Assembly (NCBI RefSeq): GCF_018614615.1
Contig: NZ_JAGGOK010000074.1
Location: forward strand, 1-64,000
Length of the DNA stretch: 64,000 bases
Direction: 5' to 3'
From: Streptomyces sp. ISL-100
Lineage (GTDB): Bacteria; Actinomycetota; Actinomycetes; Streptomycetales; Streptomycetaceae
Shown piece after piece: positions 25,401 through 32,846 of the stretch; the first letter of the stretch is position 1; each line of letters begins with the position of its first letter. A program made the position numbers and the translations under genes. The notes beneath the pieces were generated by a model. The model did not search any database. It was not told where the DNA came from and saw only the letters and a program-made list of their open reading frames with translations.

Positions 25401-25857
25401 CCTGGAGGCGGGCGGAGAGTACGAGGTGCGCATCCGCGGTTCCATGGACCGCGTCGAAAAGGACGCCGAGGGACGGGCGTACGTCGTCGATTTCAAGACC
25501 GGAAAAGCGACCCCCACGCGCGATGAGGTCGCCCACCACCCGCAGCTCGCCGTCTACCAGCTCGCCGTACGGGAAGGCGCGGTGGACGAGGCGTTCGGCG
25601 GAACGCGCCCCGAGCCCGGCGGCGCCGAACTCGTACAGCTGCGCCAGGCGGCCGCCAAGAAGGACGGCCGGGAAGCACTCCCCAAGATCCAGGCGCAGGA
25701 GCCGCTCGCCGGGGAGTGGGTCGGCGACCTGCTCGCCACCGCCGCGGGCCGCGTACTCGACGAACGCTTCAGCCCGGCGACCGGCCAGCACTGCACGCAC
25801 TGCGCGTTCCGCGCCGCGTGCAGCGCGCAGCCGGAGGGCCGCCACATCGTCGAGTAG
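22474..25857 (+). CDS. adnA: AdnA-like helicase-nuclease subunit
   Basis: A 1127-residue UvrD-type helicase with a C-terminal RecB-family nuclease domain. Walker A AGPGTGKTTT lies near residue 66, VDEYQDTDPAQ (Walker B/II) near 277, DPDQSIYAFRGAD (III) near 308, TAHRSKGLEW (V) near 685 and YVAATRARE (VI) near 745. The nuclease core VVDFKTGK is near 1004. Cysteines in ANTCSLQW (about 873) and HCTHCAFRAAC (about 1106-1114) fit the [4Fe-4S] cluster that holds this domain together. AdnAB is the actinobacterial double-strand-break end-resection machine, equivalent to RecBCD/AddAB. The adnB gene follows after 51 bases from GTG 25909. Confidence 0.9.
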   Translation: MSSSPSADPPGAPGSAWNPPHRKARQRTPGAYRLVRTPPGPVDPPLLDARQRAVVDHVGGPLLVLAGPGTGKTTTLVEAVAARVAKGADPQRILVLTFSRKAAVELRDRMALRLGGAYGPQATTFHSFCYALVRAHQDSDLFSEPLRLLSGPEQDVAVRDLLAGHVDLERDGHPAPVHWPDELRACLTTRGFADEVRAVLARSRELGLGPDALGAFAARTGRPDWKAAAAFLAEYLDVLDMQGVLDYAELVHRAVLLAEEAELTGRLSAQYDAVFVDEYQDTDPAQVRLLKALAGSGRTLVAFGDPDQSIYAFRGADVGGILDFPDTFRGTDGSPSPVEVLTTSRRSGATLLEATRLLTRRMPLTRLPAEKVRAHRDLAAVREGGRAEVFTYPTAGTELDNIADILRRAHLEEGVAWNEMAVLVRAGGRTIPVVRRALTSAGVPLEIDGDDLALRHEPAVTPLLTALRAVADAALTKPADPAARGEDDAEEDEHAGPPATTAGWLGTDVAAELLASPLAGMDTADLRRLGRALRDEERAAGNRLPPPSDELLARALAEPERLAAHDPAYARGAQRLGALLRGARTLLEAGGTAEEALWELWNGTPWPGRLERAALRGGAAGRNADRDLDAVCALFDTAARAEERSGGRGALNFLEELDAQDIAADTLSKRAVRPDAVRLMTAHRSKGLEWRLVVVAGVQEGLWPDLRRRGSLLEADRIGRDGLAEPLTPGALLAEERRLFYVAATRARERLVVTAVKAPADDGDQPSRFLTELGVEPKDVTGRPRRPLAVAALVAELRATTVDPAATPALRDAAARRLARLAALADEDGQPLVPSAHPYRWWGLYDPTHSSIPLRDRNEPVALSGSALDQVANTCSLQWFLGREVKADAPATAAQGFGNVVHVLADEVASGRTPADLAVLMERLDSVWNALAFDAPWKSTQEKEHARVALERFLQWHVMDRGGRTPVATEHDFDVTLEAGGEYEVRIRGSMDRVEKDAEGRAYVVDFKTGKATPTRDEVAHHPQLAVYQLAVREGAVDEAFGGTRPEPGGAELVQLRQAAAKKDGREALPKIQAQEPLAGEWVGDLLATAAGRVLDERFSPATGQHCTHCAFRAACSAQPEGRHIVE

Positions 25858-25908
25858 CGGAAGCTCCACGGAGAGTCGCTGTCAGTGGGGCCGGATAGCC
25901 TCTCTGGG

Positions 25909-28900
25909 GTGTCAGCTCGAATCACCGACCCCGAGCAGCTCAAAGAGCTCCTCGGCATCCCGTTCACCCCGGAGCAGATGGCGTGCATCACCGCACCGCC
26001 TGCCCCGCAGGTCATCGTGGCCGGAGCCGGTTCGGGCAAGACGACGGTCATGGCCGCGCGCGTGGTGTGGCTGGCCGGCACGGGGCAGGTCGCCCCCGAG
26101 CAGGTGCTGGGTCTGACCTTCACCAACAAGGCGGCCGGCGAGCTCGCCGAGCGCGTCCGCAAGGCATTGATCCGCGCCGGGGTGACCGACCCCGACGTCA
26201 TCGACCCGGACAACCCTCCCGGCGAGCCCAGGATCTCGACGTACCACGCCTTCGCCGGGCAGCTCCTTGCCGAGCACGGCCTGCGCATCGGCCTCGAACC
26301 GACCGCCCGCCTGCTCGCCGACGCCACCCGCTACCAGCTCGCCGCGCGCGTGCTGCGGGAGGCGCCCGGCCCGTATCCGGCGCTCACCAAATCCTTCCCG
26401 TCCCTGGTGAGCGACCTGCTGGCGCTGGACGGCGAGCTCGCCGAGCACCTGGTCAAGCCGGCCCGCCTCGCGACGTACGACACCGAGCTCCTCAGCACCC
26501 TCGCGTCCGTCAAGCTCTCCAACGCCGACCTGCGCAAGGTCCCCGAGGCGGCCGCCGCCCGACTCGAACTGCTCGAACTCACCACCCGCTACCGCGAGGC
26601 CAAGCGCAGCCGCGACCTCCTCGACTTCGGCGACCAGATCGCGCTCTCCGCCGAGCTCGCGCTCACCAGCGAGGAGGCCGGCCGGATCCTGCGCGACGAA
26701 TTCCGGGTGGTCCTGCTCGATGAGTACCAGGACACGTCGGTCGCGCAGCGCCTGCTCCTCTCCGGCCTGTTCGGCGGCGGCACCGGGCACGCGGTGACGG
26801 CGGTCGGCGACCCCTGCCAGGCGATCTACGGCTGGCGCGGCGCTTCCGTCGCCAACCTCGACGACTTCCCGGCCCACTTCCCGTACGCCGACGGGAGCCC
26901 CGCGGCCCGCTTCTCGCTCAGCGAGAACCGCCGCAGCGGCGGCCGCCTCCTCGACCTCGCCAACGGCCTCGCCGTCCCCCTGCGCGCCATGCACGAGGGC
27001 GTGGAGGCGCTGCGCCCCGCCCCGGGCGCCGAGCGCGACGGCATCGTCCGGTGCGCCCTTCTGCCCACCCACGCGGAGGAGATCGCGTGGCTGGCCGACT
27101 CGATAGCCCACCTTGTCCGTACGGGAAAGGAACCCGGCGAGATCGCCGTCCTGTGCCGTACGGCGGGCGACTTCGCCGAGATCCAGGGCGCGCTGGTGGC
27201 CCGCGACGTACCCGTGGAGGTGGTCGGTCTCTCCGGGCTGCTCCACCTCCCCGAGGTCGCGGACCTCGTCGCGGTCTGCGAAGTCCTCCAGGACCCCGGT
27301 GCCAATGCCTCGCTTGTACGCATCCTCACCGGCCCGCGCTGGCGCATCGGCCCGCGCGACCTGGCGCTGCTCGGGCGCCGCGCGCGACTGCTCGTCCACC
27401 GCGCGCGGGGAGCCGACGCGGACGCCGACCCCGACGGCAGGCTGGCCGAGGCCGTCGAGGGCGTGGACCCGGCGGAGGTCATCTCCCTGGCGGACGCGCT
27501 CGACACGTTCCTGGAGTCCGGCGGCGGTACGGACGACGGCCTGCCCTTCTCGGCCGACGCCCGGGTCCGCTTCGCCCGCCTCGCGGCCGAGCTGCGCGAC
27601 CTGCGGCGCTCGCTCGCCGACCCGCTCATGGACGTACTGCACAGGGTGCTGGCCACGACGGGCCTCGAAGTGGAACTGTCCGCGTCCCCGCACGCCCTGG
27701 CCGCTCGCCGGCGCGAGACTTTGAGCAACTTCCTGGACACGGCGGCGGGATTCGCGGCGCTCGACGGCGAGGCGAACCTGCTCGCTTTCCTCGCCTTCCT
27801 GCGCACGGCCGCCCAGTACGAGAAGGGCCTGGACAACGCCCTGCCCGGCGGCGAGAACACCGTCAAGGTCCTCACCGCCCACAAGTCCAAGGGACTGGAG
27901 TGGGACGTCGTGGCGGCGCCGGGCCTGGTCACGGGTCACTTCCCGAGCGAGCAGTCCCGTGACTCGTGGACCTCCCAGGCCAAGGTCCTGCCGCACGCGC
28001 TGCGCGGCGACGCCAAGACGCTCCCGGACGTGGCCGACTGGGACGCCAAGGGAATCAAGGCCTTCAAGGACGAGATGAAGGCCCACCAGCACACGGAGGA
28101 ACTGCGCCTCGGGTACGTCACGTTCACCCGCCCGCGCTCGCTGCTGCTCGGCTCCGGCCACTGGTGGGGCCCGACCCAGAAGAAACCGCGCGGCCCGTCC
28201 GCCTTCCTGCGTGCCCTGTACGACCACTGCGCGGCCGGATTCGGCGAGATCGAGGCATGGGCGGACGAGCCGGCGGAGGGCGAGGAGAACCCGTCTCTGC
28301 GCGAGTCGGCGACGGACCGGGCCTGGCCGCTGCCGCTGGACCCGACGTCCATGGCCCGCCGCCGCCGGGCAGCGGAGACGGTCATGGCCCACTTGAAGGC
28401 ACTGGCGACGGTCCCGGCCGAGGCTGCCGCCGGCACTGAAGGGGACTTCGACGCCGACCCGGAGGCCTGGGACACACTCCTTACGGAGCGCCCTGCGCCA
28501 GCACCCGGCCGAGCCCCCGCGACAGGCACGACGGGCGCCGAAGCGGACGCCGCGACCCACGCCGAGGGCGACGTCGCGTTCTATGACGATGGCCCCGACG
28601 CGGAGCACTGGAACACACTCCTCACGGAGCGGCCCGTGACGACGCCCGGCGGAGCCGCGGTGGAAGGTGGGGCGGAGCCCGGCACGGCGGCTGCCGCTGC
28701 GGTCGAGTTCGGCGCGGAGGCGGACGCCGGGACCGGCGCCGGGGGCTGCGTTTCTGCCGATGTGTTCCGCGACGACGACTCGGACGCGGCGGACTGGGAC
28801 ACGCTCCTCACGGAGCGCCCGGCGGCGACGCCCGGCCCGGGCTCGGCCGAAGGCGAGACCGGCACCGGCGTCGGCCCGGAGACCGAGCCCCGCGCCGCGA

Positions 28901-29883
28901 CCCGCGCCGAGGCTGACGCCGATGGCGCCACCCGGCACCCCCGCGTCGTACCCGCAGCTCGGACGCACTCGGAGCTGGACGCGCACTCGCACGCGCACGC
29001 CGAACTGCCCCGCGCCCGGGAGCATGACCCGTCCATGTCCGCGTTCGCCCACGACACTGTGCCCGCACGCCGCCACCCGGCGGACCGGGAGGACCCGGCG
29101 GACCCGGCGACGGAGCCCGCGGGGCCCAGGGACCCAGCCCCCCGGTTCCGGGAAGGGGCGGGTCAGGGGACGACCTCCCTCACCCCCGAAGAGGCCCGCT
29201 CCGTAGCCTCCTGGGACCGGGATCTCGACGCGCTCGCCGGCGAGCTCCGCCGTGCCCGCGCCACCACCCGCGACGTTCCCGTACCGCCCTCCCTCACCGC
29301 CTCCCAGCTCCTGCGCCTCGCCGCGGACCCCGACGGCTTCGCTCACGAACTCGCCCGCCCCATGCCGCGCCCGCCCCAGCCCGCAGCCCGCCGCGGCACC
29401 CGCTTCCACGCCTGGGTGGAGTCGCGCTTCGAGGAGCTGCCGCTGCCCATGCTCGGCCCCGACGAGCTGCCCGGCGGCGACGAGACCGACGCCGACATCG
29501 CGGACGAGCGCGACCTGGCCGCACTCAAGGAGGCGTTCGAGCGCAGCCCGTACGCCCGCCGTACCCCGTACCGCGTCGAGGCGCCCTTCCACCTCACCCT
29601 CGCGGGCCGCGTGATCCGGGGCCGTATAGACGCCGTGTACCGCGACGAGTCCGGCGCGTACGAGATCGTCGACTGGAAGACCAGCCGCACCAACGCCGCC
29701 GACCCCCTCCAGCTCGCCGTCTACCGCCTCGCCTGGGCCGAGCAGCACGACCTCCCCCTGGACGCCGTGGGCGCCGCGTTCCTCTACGTCCGCACCGGCG
29801 AAATCGCGCGCCCCGCCCGCCTCCCCGGCCGCGGCGAGCTCGAACGGATCCTGCTGGACGAGCCCGGTCCGGCGGCCGGATAG
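25909..29883 (+). CDS. adnB: AdnB-like helicase-nuclease subunit with repeat-bearing linker
   Basis: A 1324-residue partner of AdnA. Walker A AGAGSGKTT lies near residue 40, LDEYQDTS near 270, GDPCQAIYGWRGA near 302, TAHKSKGLEW near 656, and the nuclease motif IVDWKTSRTN near 1254. Mycobacterial AdnB is about 1100 residues; the excess is a disordered acidic/Ala/Thr linker (about 840-1100) between motor and nuclease that carries three W(D/N)TLLTERP repeats. GTG at 25909 is preferred over GTG 25885 because it starts the conserved SARITDPEQL segment; a TAGCCT -10-like box at 25896 would place the transcript start near it, suggesting a leaderless message. Confidence 0.9.
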   Translation: MSARITDPEQLKELLGIPFTPEQMACITAPPAPQVIVAGAGSGKTTVMAARVVWLAGTGQVAPEQVLGLTFTNKAAGELAERVRKALIRAGVTDPDVIDPDNPPGEPRISTYHAFAGQLLAEHGLRIGLEPTARLLADATRYQLAARVLREAPGPYPALTKSFPSLVSDLLALDGELAEHLVKPARLATYDTELLSTLASVKLSNADLRKVPEAAAARLELLELTTRYREAKRSRDLLDFGDQIALSAELALTSEEAGRILRDEFRVVLLDEYQDTSVAQRLLLSGLFGGGTGHAVTAVGDPCQAIYGWRGASVANLDDFPAHFPYADGSPAARFSLSENRRSGGRLLDLANGLAVPLRAMHEGVEALRPAPGAERDGIVRCALLPTHAEEIAWLADSIAHLVRTGKEPGEIAVLCRTAGDFAEIQGALVARDVPVEVVGLSGLLHLPEVADLVAVCEVLQDPGANASLVRILTGPRWRIGPRDLALLGRRARLLVHRARGADADADPDGRLAEAVEGVDPAEVISLADALDTFLESGGGTDDGLPFSADARVRFARLAAELRDLRRSLADPLMDVLHRVLATTGLEVELSASPHALAARRRETLSNFLDTAAGFAALDGEANLLAFLAFLRTAAQYEKGLDNALPGGENTVKVLTAHKSKGLEWDVVAAPGLVTGHFPSEQSRDSWTSQAKVLPHALRGDAKTLPDVADWDAKGIKAFKDEMKAHQHTEELRLGYVTFTRPRSLLLGSGHWWGPTQKKPRGPSAFLRALYDHCAAGFGEIEAWADEPAEGEENPSLRESATDRAWPLPLDPTSMARRRRAAETVMAHLKALATVPAEAAAGTEGDFDADPEAWDTLLTERPAPAPGRAPATGTTGAEADAATHAEGDVAFYDDGPDAEHWNTLLTERPVTTPGGAAVEGGAEPGTAAAAAVEFGAEADAGTGAGGCVSADVFRDDDSDAADWDTLLTERPAATPGPGSAEGETGTGVGPETEPRAATRAEADADGATRHPRVVPAARTHSELDAHSHAHAELPRAREHDPSMSAFAHDTVPARRHPADREDPADPATEPAGPRDPAPRFREGAGQGTTSLTPEEARSVASWDRDLDALAGELRRARATTRDVPVPPSLTASQLLRLAADPDGFAHELARPMPRPPQPAARRGTRFHAWVESRFEELPLPMLGPDELPGGDETDADIADERDLAALKEAFERSPYARRTPYRVEAPFHLTLAGRVIRGRIDAVYRDESGAYEIVDWKTSRTNAADPLQLAVYRLAWAEQHDLPLDAVGAAFLYVRTGEIARPARLPGRGELERILLDEPGPAAG
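28468..28821 (+). repeat. three coding repeats of W(D/N)TLLTERP in adnB
   Basis: Within the adnB linker the nonapeptide WDTLLTERP / WNTLLTERP / WDTLLTERP begins at 28468, 28609 and 28795. Each is preceded by an acidic D/E-A run and followed by a Pro/Ala/Thr stretch. Unit spacing is 47 and 62 residues, so the repeats are diverged copies of a longer unit. Confidence 0.85.
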
Positions 29884-29893
29884 GCTCGGGGCC

Positions 29894-31294
29894 ATGAGCG
29901 ACACTCCGGACAGCGTCGTCCGTACGTACATCGACACGCACCGCACGGCCTTCCTCGGCGACCTCGCCGACTGGCTGCGCATCCCGTCCGTGTCGGCCCA
30001 GCCGGACCACGCCGCCGACGTACGGCGCAGCGCCGAATGGCTGTCCGCGAAGCTCAAGGAGACCGGCTTCCCGGTCACCGAAATCTGGCCCACCGCCGGC
30101 GCCCCGGCCGTCTTCGCCGAGTGGCCGAGCGGCGACCCGGCCGCCCCCACCGTGCTCGTCTACGGGCACCACGACGTGCAGCCCGCTGCCCGCGAGGACG
30201 GCTGGCACACCGCCCCCTTCGAGCCGGAAATCATCGACGGCAGGCTCTACGCGCGCGGGGCGGCCGACGACAAGGGCCAGGTTTTCTTCCACACCCTCGG
30301 CGTACGCGCCCACCTCGCCGCCACCGGCCGCACCACCCCCGCCGTAAACCTCAAGCTCCTCATCGAGGGCGAGGAGGAGTCGGGCTCCCCGCACTTCAGA
30401 GCCCTGGTCGAGGAGCGCGCACAGCGCCTCGCCGCCGACGCCGTGATCGTCTCCGACACCGGCATGTGGTCCGAGGACACCCCGACCGTCTGCACCGGCA
30501 TGCGCGGCGTGGCGGACTGCGAGATCGAGCTGTACGGGCCCGACCAGGACATCCACTCCGGATCCTTCGGCGGCGCCGTCCCCAACCCGGCCACCGTCGC
30601 CGCCCGCCTCGTCGCGGCCCTTCACGACGAGAACGAGCACGTCACGATCCCCGGCTTCTATGACGGCATCATCGAGCTCACCGACCGCGAGCGCGAGCTG
30701 TTCGCCGAGCTGCCCTTCGACGAGGCCCAATGGCTCCGTACGGCCAGGTCCCGCGCCACCCTCGGCGAGGCGGGCCACACCACCCTGGAGCGCGTCTGGG
30801 CCCGCCCGACCGCCGAGGTCAACGGCATCGGCGGCGGCTACCAGGGGCCGGGCGGCAAGACGATCGTCCCGTCCTCCGCCCACCTGAAGCTGTCGTTCCG
30901 CCTGGTCGCGGGCCAGGAACCGGAGAAGATCGAGCAGTCCGTACGCGAATGGATCGCATCCCGCGTCCCGGCCGGCATCCGCCACGAGATCACCTTCGGC
31001 GCCGCCACCCGCCCGTGCCTGACGCCGCTCGACCACCCCGCCCTCCAGTCCGTCGTACGGGCGATGGGCCGCGCCTTCGGCCAGAAGATCCGCTTCACGC
31101 GCGAGGGCGGCTCGGGACCTGCGGCCGACCTCCAGGACGTACTCGGTGCACCGGTGCTCTTCCTGGGTATCTCCGTACCGTCCGACGGCTGGCACGCACC
31201 CAACGAGAAGGTCGAGATCGACCTGCTCCTCAAGGGCGTCGAAACGACCGCGTACCTGTGGGGCGATCTCGCGGCGCACTGGCGCGCCTCCTGA
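29894..31294 (+). CDS. M20-family dipeptidase
   Basis: A 466-residue M20/ArgE/DapE metallopeptidase of the carnosinase-like branch. Metal-site motifs are GHHDVQP near residue 94, GAADDKGQ near 118, GEEESGS near 158 and SDTGMW near 189; the dimerisation (lid) insert lies between about 215 and 370. The C-terminal His is in DGWHAPNEK near 437. It hydrolyses dipeptides or related amides in the cytosol with two zinc ions. ATG at 29894 follows the adnB stop by 10 bases, so it is probably on the same transcript. Confidence 0.9.
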   Translation: MSDTPDSVVRTYIDTHRTAFLGDLADWLRIPSVSAQPDHAADVRRSAEWLSAKLKETGFPVTEIWPTAGAPAVFAEWPSGDPAAPTVLVYGHHDVQPAAREDGWHTAPFEPEIIDGRLYARGAADDKGQVFFHTLGVRAHLAATGRTTPAVNLKLLIEGEEESGSPHFRALVEERAQRLAADAVIVSDTGMWSEDTPTVCTGMRGVADCEIELYGPDQDIHSGSFGGAVPNPATVAARLVAALHDENEHVTIPGFYDGIIELTDRERELFAELPFDEAQWLRTARSRATLGEAGHTTLERVWARPTAEVNGIGGGYQGPGGKTIVPSSAHLKLSFRLVAGQEPEKIEQSVREWIASRVPAGIRHEITFGAATRPCLTPLDHPALQSVVRAMGRAFGQKIRFTREGGSGPAADLQDVLGAPVLFLGISVPSDGWHAPNEKVEIDLLLKGVETTAYLWGDLAAHWRAS

Positions 31295-31339
31295 ACCTGA
31301 ACATCGTCCGAAATCCGCCAGGGGGAGTTGGAAGCACCT

Positions 31340-32314
31340 GTGAGCACCTCGACGACCGACCACACGGGCCTGAACGCGCCGGCCACCGAGCTGCCGATCG
31401 GGCTCACCGCCCCGAGCGGCATCGACCGCGCCGCGCACCACCGCCTCGACGAGGCCTGGCTGGCCGCGGCGTGGAGCCACCCGACGACCCGCGTCTTCGT
31501 GGTCTCCGGCGGACAGGCCCTGATCGACGAGCCCGCAGACAGCGCTGACGGGCGCACCGAACTCGTGATGACCCCGGCCTTCGAGGCTCCGGTCACCGAG
31601 ACGCACCGCTATTTCCTCGGTACGGACGAGGAGGGCGTCAGCTACTTCGCTCTCCAGAAGGACTCCCTGCCGGGGCGCATGGACCAGTCCGCGCGCCCCG
31701 CCGGCCTGCGCGAGGCCGGGCTGCTTCTCGACCCGCGCGACGCGGGCCTGATGGTCCACGCGGTGGCGCTGGAGAACTGGCAGCGGCTGCACCGTTTCTG
31801 TTCACGCTGCGGCGAGCGCACCGTCATCGCGGCCGCCGGGCACATCCGCCGCTGCCAGGCCTGCGGCGCCGAGCACTACCCGCGCACCGACCCCGCTGTG
31901 ATCATGCTCGTCACGGACGAGGAGGACCGCGCGCTCCTCGGCCGCCAGGTGCACTGGCCGGAAGGCCGCTTCTCGACGCTCGCGGGCTTCGTGGAGCCCG
32001 GCGAGACCATCGAGGAGTCGGTGGCCCGTGAGGTCTTCGAGGAGGCGGGCGTCACAGTCGGCCGCGTCGAGTACATCGCCAGCCAGCCGTGGCCGTTCCC
32101 GTCCAGCCTGATGCTGGGCTTCATGGCGCGCGCCACATCCTCGGAGATCAACGTGGACGGCGAGGAGATCGAGGAAGCGCGCTGGTTCTCCCGGGACGAC
32201 CTGCGCAGCGCCATCGAGACCGGCGAGATCCTGCCGCCGTCGGGCATCTCGATCGCGGCCCGCCTGGTCGAGCTCTGGTACGGCAAGCCCCTGCCGAAGC
32301 CGCTGACCCCGTAA
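31340..32314 (+). CDS. nudC: NAD(+) diphosphatase / RNA deNADding enzyme
   Basis: A 324-residue NudC. A zinc ribbon CSRCG..CQACG lies near residues 157-178, the NUDIX box GFVEPGETIEESVAREVFEEAG near 216 (written as GFVEPGETIEESV then AREVFEEAG), and the diagnostic NADH-pyrophosphatase motif SQPWPFPSS downstream of it near 250. It splits NAD(H) and removes NAD caps from RNA. GTG at 31340 is chosen because GGAAG lies 5 bases upstream; a TTG at 31328 directly abuts the GGGGGAG run. Convergent with mycoredoxin. Confidence 0.93.
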   Translation: MSTSTTDHTGLNAPATELPIGLTAPSGIDRAAHHRLDEAWLAAAWSHPTTRVFVVSGGQALIDEPADSADGRTELVMTPAFEAPVTETHRYFLGTDEEGVSYFALQKDSLPGRMDQSARPAGLREAGLLLDPRDAGLMVHAVALENWQRLHRFCSRCGERTVIAAAGHIRRCQACGAEHYPRTDPAVIMLVTDEEDRALLGRQVHWPEGRFSTLAGFVEPGETIEESVAREVFEEAGVTVGRVEYIASQPWPFPSSLMLGFMARATSSEINVDGEEIEEARWFSRDDLRSAIETGEILPPSGISIAARLVELWYGKPLPKPLTP

Positions 32315-32319
32315 CGCCC

Positions 32320-32365
32320 ACATACGGAAGGGCCCCGCGCCGCAGCGTGGTGCCCTTCCGTATGT
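32320..32365. terminator. bidirectional terminator between nudC and mycoredoxin
   Basis: A perfect 14-bp stem, 32320-32333 with 32352-32365, with an 18-base GC-rich loop. It lies between the convergent nudC and mycoredoxin genes. Confidence 0.8.
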
Positions 32366-32401
32366 GTTGCGTACGTACGCCATGTGTTCCGTACGTACGC
32401 C
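32362..32401. repeat. 20-bp tandem repeat containing GTACGTAC
   Basis: Two 20-bp units, 32362-32381 and 32382-32401, differ at one base (ATGTGTTGC versus ATGTGTTCC, each then GTACGTACGCC). They lie downstream of the nudC terminator and before the mycoredoxin stop. They share the GTACGTAC core with the repeat after moeZ. Confidence 0.8.
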
Positions 32402-32416
32402 GCCGTACGCCGCGCC

Positions 32417-32671
32417 TCAGGCCGCCAGCGCCTGCTTGACCTGCGCGAGGCTCGGGTTCGTCATGACGGACTGCTCGCCAGAGGCGGGAACCACGAGGAC
32501 GGTCGGGACCGTCTGGTTTCCGCCATTCGCCTTCTCGACGAAGGCCGCCGACTCCGGGTCCAGCTCGATGTTGATCTCGGTGTACGCGATGCCCTCACGG
32601 TCCATCTGGCTCTTGAGCCGACGGCAGTAGCCGCACCACGTGGTGCTGTACATCGTCACTGTTCCCAGCAT
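32417..32671 (-). CDS. mrx1: mycoredoxin (glutaredoxin-like)
   Basis: An 84-residue thioredoxin-fold protein opening MLGTVTMYSTTWCGYCRRL. The CGYC motif near residues 13-16 and the TVPTVLV cis-Pro loop near 55 are those of mycoredoxins, which reduce mycothiol mixed disulfides. ATG at 32671 has GAGGAG about 10 bases upstream. It is divergent from uvrD2; the same pair (Rv3198A/Rv3198c) occurs in mycobacteria. Confidence 0.9.
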   Translation of the reverse strand: MLGTVTMYSTTWCGYCRRLKSQMDREGIAYTEINIELDPESAAFVEKANGGNQTVPTVLVVPASGEQSVMTNPSLAQVKQALAA

Positions 32672-32846
32672 GTCGTATGCGCTCCTCTGGTTCGCTTGGT
32701 CCGCCGGGGTCCGTTCCCCGGCGAGGCGGAATGCCAGTGTCTCGAACGTCCGCGACCCGACCACCATTCCCGCATTAGTACGACGAGTGCCCGGCCCCTG
32801 TGGACAGCGGCCGCATCGACCTCTCCCGACCTGGCAGCATGGCGGG

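Noticed and set aside
22474..29883. Two adjacent UvrD-like proteins as a Gabija-like or other anti-phage defence pair
   Set aside because: Both have helicase motor plus RecB nuclease domains, one with an Fe-S cysteine set, and the gene order matches adnA-adnB; no OLD-family nuclease is present.
25912..30150. A very long open frame (about 1400 codons) on the minus strand opposite adnB, and similar ones opposite aroA, UPF0182 and the Sel1 gene
   Set aside because: In very GC-rich DNA, stop codons are rare in the antisense frame. The translations are Arg/Gly/Val-rich with no motifs, while the plus-strand frames carry full family signatures.
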